A DNA stretch of 64,000 nucleotides, from assembly GCF_009709615.1 (NCBI RefSeq), contig NZ_WJYA01000005.1:248001-312000 (forward strand). Reading direction: 5' to 3'. Shown here piece after piece: positions 25,361-34,204 of this stretch. The notes below the pieces were generated by a model. That model had not been told where the DNA came from and did not search any database. It worked only from the letters and a program-made list of their open reading frames with translations. The position numbers and the translations under genes are program-made. Position 1 is the first letter of the stretch. Each line of letters starts with the position of its first letter. Origin of the DNA: Winogradskyella ouciana. Lineage in GTDB: Bacteria > Bacteroidota > Bacteroidia > Flavobacteriales > Flavobacteriaceae.

Positions 25361-28213
25361 TTATTTTATCTCCAACTTGGTTTTCGCGTTATCTATTTGT
25401 ACCGCATATACGCCTTTTGGCAAATAATATTTCCCATTGCCAGCTTTTGAAATATCTACACTTGTATTTTCTTTCATTAAGGCTTTTTTGCCTTTTTCTG
25501 TGAGTTCTAGATTGTAATCCACATAGTTGAATCCCTTGTCAGCATCAAATGTCATGCTATTAAGTTCTGTTCCTTTTTCAGACAAAATTTTAATGGTTTT
25601 TTTACCTGATGCATTGCTATAAAATTGAATGGTTTTCTCTGGCTCATAGGCATCTGACCATTGGCTGAACGAACTTCCCCAGCGTCTTGAAGAACGAACA
25701 GGACTTAAGTCAAAAATGGTAATCGCCTTCGATTGCATATCTGAATCCAGTTGCTGTAATCCTGAAATATCCGCTTTATAAATACTGCGTCCATGTGTAC
25801 CCAACAATAAATCCTTGGCTTCAGGTTGTACAACAATATCATGAACAGCGACATTCGGTAAACCTTCTGAAAACACTTCCCAAGATTGTCCCATATTAAA
25901 TGACACATAAGCTCCGTTATCTGTTCCTAAGTACAGCATATTTTCATTCTTTGGGTCTTCCTTAATCACATTGACTGGAGAAGCCGGAATGTTTCCGCTG
26001 ATGTCTTTCCAGGTCTGTCCGTAATCATCACTCATATACGCATAGACTTTAAAGTCATCCCATCGATAACCGTTCAAAGTTGCATAAACACGTTCCTTTT
26101 TATGTTGAGACGCAACGACTCTGCTCACCCATAAATCTTTTGGAAATGAATTGGAAATTTTCGTCCAACTACCTCCTGCATTTTTGGTGACACTTAAAAC
26201 TCCATCGTCACTTCCTGCGTAAATCAAGCCAAATTGAAATGGACTTTCTGAAATCGTTGTCAACGTACCATAAGCCACATTTCCTTTTTTACCTCCATTG
26301 GTTAAATCATCACTTATGGCCTCCCAATCGTTACCTTGATTCATAGAGCGCATCAATTTGTTGCCACCCAAATACAAAATATCTTGATTGTGAGGTGACA
26401 GCAAAATTGGTGTTTGCCAATTAAAACGATAAGGATTTTCGCCTAAGGTATGTTTTGGCTGAATGTATTTACGTTCGCCTGTTTCACGATTGATTCTAAA
26501 GTAATTTCCGAACTGGTAACCTGTATAGACAATATCCGAATTTCTATTATCTATCTGAATTTGCATACCATCTCCACCCATGATGCCTTCCCAAGGGTAT
26601 TGCCCTCTTTGATGCCAGCTTTTATCTTCTCTTGCGTTATGGGCTCCGACCCAAACACCATTATCTTGCAAACCTCCATAGACATTGTACGGTTGTTCAT
26701 TGTCGACATTGATGGCATAAAACTGGCCCACGGATGGCGAATTCAGCTTTATCCAACTTTCACCATCATCATAACTCATGTTCAATCCACCATCATTGCC
26801 GTTGATTAAATGCCCTTGTATTTTAGGGTTGACCCAAAGTGCCTGATGATCTGCATGCACATTCTCACGTCCTATTGATGTAAAACTTTTTCCGGCATCC
26901 TTAGATTTCAAAATAGGAACTCCCATAATGTAGATACCGTCCTTATCTTGTGGATCTACTCTAATTTCGCCAAAATAATAACCATAACTGTAATAAAGCC
27001 CATCGATATAATCCTCATGCGTTTTTTTCCAGGATTTACCACCATCGGTACTTTTATAAACCTCAGCTCCAATCACAGGAGTATCAAATAACATGGCGTT
27101 TGCGTCTTCTAAATACTTGGCTAAATCTATGGGCTTCACATTACCAGAACGCACCATTTGCTTGACGTTCTCAGCTCTGTATTTTTCCTGAAAACCATTA
27201 GTCTTTAAAAAAGCGTTTAATTTTTTGTCTTCCAATGCCAAAAAGTCTTTGGTGGACATGGTCTTAAAATCCTCTTTTGTTAAACCTCTTTCGGGTGCTG
27301 AGCTTGTCGAAGCATCATCGTCTTCTCTGTGGAATTGACTATCGTGTAACGCATAAACAGTGTTTTCATCAAACACGGCAAGTCCAATTCTACCCACACC
27401 TTCACCTGTTGGAAACCCACTATTTTTTGTTGAAATTTTCTCCCAAGTATCTCCTCCATCTGTACTTTTATAAATGGCTGAATTATTTCCGCTTCCTGTA
27501 AAATTCCATGCTTTACGATCTCTTGTCCAAGAGGCTGCAAACAGCACATCAAAATTATCTGGTGCGTGTTGCACGTCAATGATACCGCTCATGCTATCTA
27601 CAAACAAGGTTTTATTCCAGGTTTGTCCTCCATCAGTCGTTTTGTAAATACCGCGTTCTTCGTTTGGTGAATACAGATGACCCGTGACACCAATAATCAC
27701 TTCGTCTGGATTGTTTGGATTAATTAGAATTCGACCTATATGATGTGAGTCGTCTAGTCCAAGATGGTCCCAGGTTTTACCGTTATCAGACGATTTCAAA
27801 ATACCAATACCTGCGTAGCTCGATCGCGAACTGTTGTTTTCACCTGTACCGACCCAAATGGTTCTGTTTTTCCAATCGACAGCAATATCACCTACATTTT
27901 GTGTGGCAGCATTATCTAAAATTGGAGTGAAAGTTGTACCGTTGTTAGTGGTATGCCAAACTCCACCCGACGCATAACCGACATAAAACTCAGAAGGCCT
28001 CTCTGGATTCACATCCACATCGACCACACGACCACTCATAATGGTTGGTCCAATATTTTCAAAAGGGACGTTTTTTACCAATGACGCTTGTGTCATCTTT
28101 TGCTTTTGTTCTAAAGCCTGTTTTACGGTTTCGGCAGACGTAGACGGTTGCTGAGCACTTACAAAAATTGAGCTCACAAAAAATACAATGGAAAGGAATT
28201 TTGTGTTTGACAT
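25361..28213 (-). CDS. Secreted BNR/VPS10-like beta-propeller protein
   Basis: A 950-residue protein with a signal peptide (ends FVSAQ). It contains many Asp-box/BNR-type units (STDGGDTWEK, TTDGGQTWNK, SKDAGKSFTS, TKNAGGSWTK, SDDYGQTWKD, NMGQSWEV) arranged as a sortilin/VPS10-like ten-bladed propeller, often annotated 'glycosyl hydrolase' or 'WD40/YVTN-like repeat protein'. Such Asp boxes are structural, so enzyme activity is not shown. The last ~150 residues form a beta-sandwich. No CHU_C or other T9SS tail is obvious. It may be periplasmic or exported to the surface. Confidence 0.85.
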   Translation of the reverse strand: MSNTKFLSIVFFVSSIFVSAQQPSTSAETVKQALEQKQKMTQASLVKNVPFENIGPTIMSGRVVDVDVNPERPSEFYVGYASGGVWHTTNNGTTFTPILDNAATQNVGDIAVDWKNRTIWVGTGENNSSRSSYAGIGILKSSDNGKTWDHLGLDDSHHIGRILINPNNPDEVIIGVTGHLYSPNEERGIYKTTDGGQTWNKTLFVDSMSGIIDVQHAPDNFDVLFAASWTRDRKAWNFTGSGNNSAIYKSTDGGDTWEKISTKNSGFPTGEGVGRIGLAVFDENTVYALHDSQFHREDDDASTSSAPERGLTKEDFKTMSTKDFLALEDKKLNAFLKTNGFQEKYRAENVKQMVRSGNVKPIDLAKYLEDANAMLFDTPVIGAEVYKSTDGGKSWKKTHEDYIDGLYYSYGYYFGEIRVDPQDKDGIYIMGVPILKSKDAGKSFTSIGRENVHADHQALWVNPKIQGHLINGNDGGLNMSYDDGESWIKLNSPSVGQFYAINVDNEQPYNVYGGLQDNGVWVGAHNAREDKSWHQRGQYPWEGIMGGDGMQIQIDNRNSDIVYTGYQFGNYFRINRETGERKYIQPKHTLGENPYRFNWQTPILLSPHNQDILYLGGNKLMRSMNQGNDWEAISDDLTNGGKKGNVAYGTLTTISESPFQFGLIYAGSDDGVLSVTKNAGGSWTKISNSFPKDLWVSRVVASQHKKERVYATLNGYRWDDFKVYAYMSDDYGQTWKDISGNIPASPVNVIKEDPKNENMLYLGTDNGAYVSFNMGQSWEVFSEGLPNVAVHDIVVQPEAKDLLLGTHGRSIYKADISGLQQLDSDMQSKAITIFDLSPVRSSRRWGSSFSQWSDAYEPEKTIQFYSNASGKKTIKILSEKGTELNSMTFDADKGFNYVDYNLELTEKGKKALMKENTSVDISKAGNGKYYLPKGVYAVQIDNAKTKLEIK

Positions 28214-28350
28214 GTTGGTTAGTTTTAAAGTGAACGAAAATTAACCAATCTTCATTCGTCCTCAAAATTTAATAACAAAGTTTAACAGATTATCACAAGT
28301 TGCTTTGGCTTGCGTTTTTGTTTGTTTATTTTTGGGAAACTGAAATATTC

Positions 28351-28430
28351 TGTCAGCTTGAGCGCAGTCGAAAGCCTCGTTTAATTTTTATATAGTTCTC
28401 AAAAGCACTTCGACTGCGCTCAGTGTGACA
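28351..28430. repeat. Dispersed imperfect inverted repeat, copy 2
   Basis: Arms 28351-28373 and 28408-28430 are inverted with four to five mismatches and match the arms at 386-460. It lies in the 276-base divergent region between the BNR gene and pepP. The rest of that region (28214-28350) shows nothing recognisable. Confidence 0.8.
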
Positions 28431-28450
28431 TTTTAAATTTATTAATAAAG

Positions 28451-28468
28451 TTCCCGATTTCTCGGGAA
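28451..28468 (+). repeat. Short hairpin upstream of pepP, copy 2
   Basis: TTCCCGA and TCGGGAA form a perfect 7-bp stem with a 4-base loop, 21 bases before the pepP ATG. It is the same hairpin type as 482-497 and again follows the long inverted repeat. Confidence 0.65.
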
Positions 28469-28489
28469 CGAAAAAAATTCTTTTTTTCG

Positions 28490-29779
28490 ATGAAATACGA
28501 CCCAATAGACTCACAACTCTTTATAAAAAACCGTAAAAACTTTGCCAAATATATGCAACCAAGCAGTTTGGCGATATTCAATTCCAACGACATTTATCCG
28601 ACTGGTGCAGATAGTACCTTACCATTTGCACAGCATCGCGATATTTTTTATCTCAGTGGTGTGGATCAGGAAGAAAGTGTATTGGTCATTTTTCCGGATT
28701 GCCCAAAAGAAAAGCATCGCGAGGTGTTATTCCTAAAAGAAACGAACGAGCACATTGCGGTTTGGGAAGGCGAGAAACTCACCAAGGAAAAAGCCTTTGA
28801 AACCTCAGGCATTAAAACCGTGTATTGGTTAAAGGATATGGAAAAAGTGTTGTTTGAACTCATGACACAATGCGACACCGTTTACCTCAACACCAACGAA
28901 CATTACAGAGCAAGCGTAGAAACCGAAACACGCGAAGCGCGTTTTGCAAAAAAATTAAAAGACAAATATCCTGCGCATAGTGTCGCTAAAAGCAATCCTA
29001 TTTTACAACGCTTACGCTCTGTAAAAGATCCTATAGAACTAGAGATTATGCAACAGGCTTGCGATATTACCGAAAAAGCCTTTCGCCGTATTTTACAATT
29101 TACAAAGCCTGGCGTTTGGGAATATAATTTGGAGGCCGAATTTATGCACGAGTTTCTCAACAACCGTTCTAAAGGTTTTGCCTATACTCCAATTATCGCA
29201 TCGGGAAACAATGCCAATGTGTTACATTATATTGAAAACAACCAACAGTGTAAAGCAGGCGATTTAATCTTGATTGATGCTGGTGCGGAATATGCCAACT
29301 ACTCTAGTGATATGAGCCGTACGATTCCCGTTTCAGGAAAATTCACGGATCGTCAAAAAGAGGTTTATAACGCAGTCAATCGTGTGAAAAACGAAGCAAC
29401 CAAAATGCTGATTCCTGGCGCGTATTGGGAACAATACCATGTTGAAGTTGGTAAACTGATGACCTCAGAATTGTTAGGTCTTGGCTTATTGGATAAAGCC
29501 GATGTACAAAACGAAAACCCAGACTGGCCAGCGTACAAAAAATATTTTATGCATGGTACATCGCACCACATTGGGTTAGACACACACGATTATGGTTTAC
29601 TTCACGAACCGATGCAAGCCAACCAAGTCTTTACCGTTGAGCCTGGTATCTATATCCCAGACGAAGGTTTTGGTATCCGCTTAGAAGACGATGTCGTAAT
29701 CCAAGAGTCTGGAGAGCCTTTTAACTTGATGCGTAATATTCCTATTGAGACTGAGGAGATTGAGGAGATTATGAATTAA
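28490..29779 (+). CDS. pepP: Xaa-Pro aminopeptidase (aminopeptidase P, M24B)
   Basis: A 429-residue cytosolic enzyme with an N-terminal creatinase-like domain (about 1-165) and a pita-bread catalytic domain. The dinuclear metal ligands are visible: Asp in LIDAGAEY, Asp in SSDMSRT, His in HGTSHHIGLDTHD, Glu in VEPGIYIP and Glu in IRLEDDV. It removes N-terminal residues before proline. A short hairpin lies 21 bases before the ATG. The last codon is 20 bases from the putative defence operon, which reads the same way, so read-through is possible. Confidence 0.95.
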   Translation: MKYDPIDSQLFIKNRKNFAKYMQPSSLAIFNSNDIYPTGADSTLPFAQHRDIFYLSGVDQEESVLVIFPDCPKEKHREVLFLKETNEHIAVWEGEKLTKEKAFETSGIKTVYWLKDMEKVLFELMTQCDTVYLNTNEHYRASVETETREARFAKKLKDKYPAHSVAKSNPILQRLRSVKDPIELEIMQQACDITEKAFRRILQFTKPGVWEYNLEAEFMHEFLNNRSKGFAYTPIIASGNNANVLHYIENNQQCKAGDLILIDAGAEYANYSSDMSRTIPVSGKFTDRQKEVYNAVNRVKNEATKMLIPGAYWEQYHVEVGKLMTSELLGLGLLDKADVQNENPDWPAYKKYFMHGTSHHIGLDTHDYGLLHEPMQANQVFTVEPGIYIPDEGFGIRLEDDVVIQESGEPFNLMRNIPIETEEIEEIMN

Positions 29780-29799
29780 CATTATAATTCAAATAAAGA

Positions 29800-30708
29800 A
29801 TGCTTTTAGAAGAATACAAATACATACACGGAGATTCTGGCAAAGAGTTAAAAAAGCTAGACAATAACAAATTCAAATTAATTATCACTTCTCCACCTTA
29901 TAATATTGGCAAAGAATACGAATCTAAAAGTAGTATAGAAGAGTATTTAAACCAACAAAAAAAAATAATTAAGTTATTAGTAGATAAATTACATCCAAAT
30001 GGAAGCATTTGCTGGCAAGTAGGTAACTATATTCATGAAAAAGAGGTTTTTCCGCTTGATATTTTTTATTACAAAATATTCAAAGAGTTCGGGCTTAAGT
30101 TAAGAAATAGAATAATTTGGCATTTTAGACATGGATTACATTCTTCGAGTCGCTTTTCAGGAAGGTATGAAACTATTCTTTGGTTCACTAAAAGCGACGA
30201 TTATACTTTTAATTTAGATAATGTTAGAATACCATCGAGGTACCCAGGAAAAAAGCATTTTAAAGGCCCCAAAAAAGGGAAATATTCAGGAAACCCTAAA
30301 GGTAAAAATCCTAGTGACATATGGGATATTGTACAAAATGACTGGGAAAAAGAAATTTGGGATATTCCAAATGTAAAAGCAAATCATGTCGAAAAAACGG
30401 AACATCCTTGTCAATACCCAATTGAACTGGTAGAGAGATGTGTGTTAGCCCTGACTAGTCCTGGGGACTGGGTATTAGATCCTTTCGCTGGTGTAGGATC
30501 AACAATGTTGTCTGCTCTTAAAAATGAAAGAAAAGCCTTAGGTATTGAAAAATTCAAAAAATATATTAAGGAGGGCCAGAAAAGAATTGATGCTTTAGAA
30601 AATGATAATTTAAAAGTTAGACCAATTAATAAGCCAATTTATGATCATACGAAATCAAAACTTTCAAAACAACCAGAATCATTCAATGAAATTATTACAA
30701 AAAAATGA
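29800..30708 (+). CDS. Site-specific DNA methyltransferase (beta-class N4-cytosine/N6-adenine)
   Basis: A 302-residue amino-methyltransferase. Catalytic motif IV TSPPYN is at residues 30-35 and the AdoMet motif I DPFAGVGST lies near residue 227, so the order is IV before I, the beta class (PF01555 type). SPPY is most common in N4-cytosine enzymes, but N6-adenine is possible. A region of basic/Gly/Lys residues (about 145-180) may be part of target recognition. First gene of a five-gene operon; it overlaps the next gene by four bases, as in methylase-endonuclease pairs. It probably marks host DNA. Confidence 0.92.
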   Translation: MLLEEYKYIHGDSGKELKKLDNNKFKLIITSPPYNIGKEYESKSSIEEYLNQQKKIIKLLVDKLHPNGSICWQVGNYIHEKEVFPLDIFYYKIFKEFGLKLRNRIIWHFRHGLHSSSRFSGRYETILWFTKSDDYTFNLDNVRIPSRYPGKKHFKGPKKGKYSGNPKGKNPSDIWDIVQNDWEKEIWDIPNVKANHVEKTEHPCQYPIELVERCVLALTSPGDWVLDPFAGVGSTMLSALKNERKALGIEKFKKYIKEGQKRIDALENDNLKVRPINKPIYDHTKSKLSKQPESFNEIITKK

Positions 30709-31160
30709 AAATAGAAGAGTACTGTCATAATTGTGAAGCACAGAATATTCCTCCTAATTTGAAGGATGGAATATATGAAGTGATTGAAAATTTAAATTTC
30801 GAGTTTTACAAAGGATGTTCCAAAAAACTTCGAGAAATATTAAAAGATAATTTAATGAAACTTGGTTGGTCGGAAAAAGTAGAGTTGGATGCAAATACTA
30901 GAATCAATATTACATCCATGAATAAAGGATTTGGTCTTTGCTTACAAACTGGAAATATGAGTAGATTTTACGCCGACTTGTTAAAACTTGAATATTTATA
31001 CAAAAAAGGTAAACTAAACGGTGCCTTTTATATTTTACCCTCTAAAGAAGCCGCAAATAAACTTGGGTCTAATATTGTAAACTTTAATAGATTTACGCAT
31101 GAATTAGACGTATTTAAAAAAGTAATAACAATTCCAATAAATGTTATTGGTTTAAAATAA
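30705..31160 (+). CDS. BglII/BstYI-like restriction endonuclease family protein (tentative)
   Basis: A 151-residue protein overlapping the methylase gene by four bases. The segment from about residue 75 (GFGLCLQTGN, then RFYADLLKLEYLYKKGK and a FYILPSKEAA strand) matches what I remember of short BglII-type proteins found beside methyltransferases. BglII uses an Asp and a Glu-x-Gln pair; here the equivalent of Glu-x-Gln would read Cys79-x-Gln81, so the acidic residue is missing and catalysis is uncertain. Its position right after the methylase supports a nuclease or DNA-recognition role. It may also be a non-cutting target-binding subunit. Confidence 0.6.
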   Translation: MKIEEYCHNCEAQNIPPNLKDGIYEVIENLNFEFYKGCSKKLREILKDNLMKLGWSEKVELDANTRINITSMNKGFGLCLQTGNMSRFYADLLKLEYLYKKGKLNGAFYILPSKEAANKLGSNIVNFNRFTHELDVFKKVITIPINVIGLK

Positions 31161-31164
31161 AATA

Positions 31165-32451
31165 ATGAAATTAGGATATACACTCCCTGAAATACAACAG
31201 CATTTCACTGACTTAATTCTTAACAAAGAACGCGAGAGCAAAGATAAGTTTCATGTACCTGTTAATGGAATCCCAGAATTGACTGAGGTTTATGAAGTAC
31301 CTCTTGACCTACCGCGATATAGACTAAACAATACAAGAACTATTGCGCTTCAAGAACAATATATTGCTAGTAATGATTTAAAGGAAGATTACTTTGAAAC
31401 AAATTTATTATCTGATAAACTACAGGAAATACAACACGGTTTTTTAACAAAATTAATTAAGAGAAAAGGCTTGAAAGAATATTTTCAAGATGCAAAAAAC
31501 ATTCAAACAGACCCTCTAATTCTGACTCATGAAGGATTTGTTATATCAGGAAATAGACGTTTGTGTACATTTAGAGAACTGTATTACAACTCGGAAAATG
31601 GAATGTCAAAATACAAGCATTTCGAGAGAATTAGAGTTGTTATTTTACCTAAAATAACAGAAGAAAAAATTGAATATATTGAAGACTATTTTGAACAGCA
31701 ACCCGATATTCAAGATGAATTCACCTGGACTAATAAAGCCTTAGGTTTTGAAAAAAGGCTTAAAAAGCATGGTTATTCTGTTAAAGATTTAGCTAATAAA
31801 ACCAATGTCAAAAAGTCGAGTATTGAAGCACTACTAAATAAACTTTCATTAGCAAAAGAGTACTTAGACTTTAGAGGTAATTCCAAAGCTTATGATATAA
31901 TCGAAAATGACGAATATGCATTTAATGAATTATTGAAATCTAGAAAAAAGTTTTTAGATAATCCTGTGCAAAAAGATATTTTCCAAAAGCTGTCATTTAT
32001 AGCATTGAAAAATCAAGATCAAATAAGTGATAGAATGTATAAAAATATTCCTGTAATTCAGGAAGTAATAGAAGACATACAAGAAGAAATAGAAACTGAG
32101 TTCTCAAATGAAATAGAAACAATTGAATACGACAACCCAAACACAGACTTATTCTCAGAAATTAATATTGATAATGATAATAGTTTCGGTGTATTAAAAG
32201 TAATTGAAAATCAAGAGAATGAGAACTCTATATTTTCGATTGTGTTAGACAAAGTTGACGAACACAAACTACTAAAGCGAGAAAAAAAGAGAAAACAAGA
32301 GGTTTTGATCAAAATACAGAAGGCCAATAAAGAATTAAATGGAGCCTACAATATTGTAAATTCAGAAACGAGTAAAGATGGAATTGAGAAACAACTAGAC
32401 AATATAGAGAATGTTGTAACTAAGTTAAGGGATTGGTTGACAAATGATTGA
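31165..32451 (+). CDS. ParB/Srx-fold protein in defence operon
   Basis: A 428-residue protein. Residues about 110-165 hold a ParB-like core: DPLILTHEGFVISGNRR followed by a Leu and an amphipathic helix, the GxxxxGNRR-type nucleotide-binding motif (Gly129-Asn130-Arg131-Arg132). Residues about 185-235 look like a helix-turn-helix (YSVKDLANKTNVKKSSIEALL). A long acidic middle (about 295-345) and a coiled-coil-like Lys-rich C terminus (about 365-428) follow. No partition partner ParA is nearby, so chromosome segregation is unlikely. It starts five bases after the previous gene and overlaps the helicase gene by eight bases. It may load or regulate the helicase on DNA. Confidence 0.72.
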   Translation: MKLGYTLPEIQQHFTDLILNKERESKDKFHVPVNGIPELTEVYEVPLDLPRYRLNNTRTIALQEQYIASNDLKEDYFETNLLSDKLQEIQHGFLTKLIKRKGLKEYFQDAKNIQTDPLILTHEGFVISGNRRLCTFRELYYNSENGMSKYKHFERIRVVILPKITEEKIEYIEDYFEQQPDIQDEFTWTNKALGFEKRLKKHGYSVKDLANKTNVKKSSIEALLNKLSLAKEYLDFRGNSKAYDIIENDEYAFNELLKSRKKFLDNPVQKDIFQKLSFIALKNQDQISDRMYKNIPVIQEVIEDIQEEIETEFSNEIETIEYDNPNTDLFSEINIDNDNSFGVLKVIENQENENSIFSIVLDKVDEHKLLKREKKRKQEVLIKIQKANKELNGAYNIVNSETSKDGIEKQLDNIENVVTKLRDWLTND

Positions 32452-34204
32452 AATTAACTATATAACAGATAAGCATAGATGTAGGATAAGTAATATTAAT
32501 GATCCTAATTGGGACCACATAAAACTTAGCTATTCTGAAATATCAGATGACTTTGTGACCAGTACGAATTCGATTGATTTACCCTGGCATTCTTTTATTT
32601 CTAGCTTTAAAACTCTCAAGTATTTTATTCGAAAGTTTAATATAGAGTTAAAAATTAATGACAAAACATTAGGCTTAATTAAAGAATCTTTAGAAAAAAG
32701 ATCTTCTTACATTAATATTAATGATTTTGAAGGTATCCCTGAAAACAAAGTACAAAATATTCTTATTGGAAAAGGATTCAAAAGAAATTTAAAAGCACAT
32801 CAAGAAAGAAATATTTCGATTTTAAGTAGATTGAACTCCGGTGCTACATTTTCTGTTCCTGGAGCTGGAAAAACCACCGAAGCAATTTCATTTTATTGGT
32901 TAAAAAGAAAACCTAATCAAAAATTAGTTGTTTTATGCCCGAAAAGCGCTTTCCCAGCTTGGGAAGAACAATTTGTTGAATGTATTAAAGAAAAGGTTTC
33001 AATAACAAGACTCACCGGAGGCAAAACCAATATTTCCAAACTGTTAAGAAATAAAAGTGATGTATATTTAATAAGCTATCAACAATTCATTTTAGTGACT
33101 GATTTAATATCAGCCTTCTTACACGAAAAGGAAAGTTTCGTCTTTTTAGATGAAAGTCATAGAATAAAGGGTGGTGATTATTCGCAAACAGGCCAAAAGG
33201 TTCAATCTATATCCCATTTACCCGTTGGGAAATTAATTATGTCTGGAACCCCTATGCCAAATAAAGAAATGGATTTAGTTCCTCAATTTAAATTCTTATT
33301 TCCTGAACAAGGAGGTATAACAGCTGAAAATGTTACAAGTTTAATTCAGCCAGTATACGTTAGAACTACTAAACCTGAACTTGGATTAAATAAGCCTAAG
33401 ATTTTAATTACACACATTCCATTTACTGAACCTCAAAGAAGGTTGTATGACCTAATAAGAAGTGAAGAATTAAGGAAAGCCGAAGGGTTAAATAAAAATG
33501 ATAAGTTTTACTTAAGAAGATTAGGGCGCAGTTATATGAGATTGCTTCAAATTTCCAGTAATCCATCTTTATTGATTGGAAAAATAAACGGTTTTAGCGA
33601 TGAACTTAGAGATACTATTGAATTCGGTGATAGCGCTAAAATTGAATATGTAATTTTCAAAACTAGAAAATTAGTTCGTGAAGGAAAGAAAGTTTTAGTT
33701 TGGTCTGGTTTTGTAGAAAATGTTGAGTTGATTGCTAATAGATTAATTGATCTTGGCGCTAAATATATCCATGGAGGTGTCGAGGCAGGAAGTGATGAGG
33801 AAGAACAAACTAGGGAGTGGATAATCAAAGAATTCCATGACAATGATAAATGCAATGTTTTAGTTGCGAATCCAGCTGCTTGTTCAGAAGGTATAAGCTT
33901 ACACACTGTTTGCCATTATGCGATTTATTTAGATCGTGACTATAATGCCGCTAGATATCTTCAGTCTCAGGATAGAATACATAGACTTGGTCTACCACCT
34001 AATACAGAAACAACTATAGAAATTCTATTTAGCCCTGACTCAATCGATGAACGGATAGATTGTCGTTTAAACCACAAGATACAAAGAATGGCAAATGTTC
34101 TAAATGACCCATCTATCAATGTCGAAGCAGAAATTGTTGATTTAGATGAAACTGGGTTTTCTGAAAAAGATGCTGAAGATTTATTAAACCACTTAAGAGA
34201 ATAA
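32444..34204 (+). CDS. SNF2-family DNA helicase/translocase
   Basis: A 586-residue superfamily 2 ATPase. Residues 1-115 are an N-terminal extension of unknown fold; the Q-like residue is in LKAHQERN; Walker A is SVPGAGKTT near residues 137-145; motif II is DESH at 236-239; motif III SGTPMPN at about 267. The C-terminal lobe has motif V (NPAACSEGISL) and VI (QSQDRIHRLG) around residues 480-515. It has no nuclease domain of its own. It would move along double-stranded DNA using ATP. It overlaps both neighbours, so its amount is coupled to theirs. Confidence 0.93.
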   Translation: MIEINYITDKHRCRISNINDPNWDHIKLSYSEISDDFVTSTNSIDLPWHSFISSFKTLKYFIRKFNIELKINDKTLGLIKESLEKRSSYININDFEGIPENKVQNILIGKGFKRNLKAHQERNISILSRLNSGATFSVPGAGKTTEAISFYWLKRKPNQKLVVLCPKSAFPAWEEQFVECIKEKVSITRLTGGKTNISKLLRNKSDVYLISYQQFILVTDLISAFLHEKESFVFLDESHRIKGGDYSQTGQKVQSISHLPVGKLIMSGTPMPNKEMDLVPQFKFLFPEQGGITAENVTSLIQPVYVRTTKPELGLNKPKILITHIPFTEPQRRLYDLIRSEELRKAEGLNKNDKFYLRRLGRSYMRLLQISSNPSLLIGKINGFSDELRDTIEFGDSAKIEYVIFKTRKLVREGKKVLVWSGFVENVELIANRLIDLGAKYIHGGVEAGSDEEEQTREWIIKEFHDNDKCNVLVANPAACSEGISLHTVCHYAIYLDRDYNAARYLQSQDRIHRLGLPPNTETTIEILFSPDSIDERIDCRLNHKIQRMANVLNDPSINVEAEIVDLDETGFSEKDAEDLLNHLRE

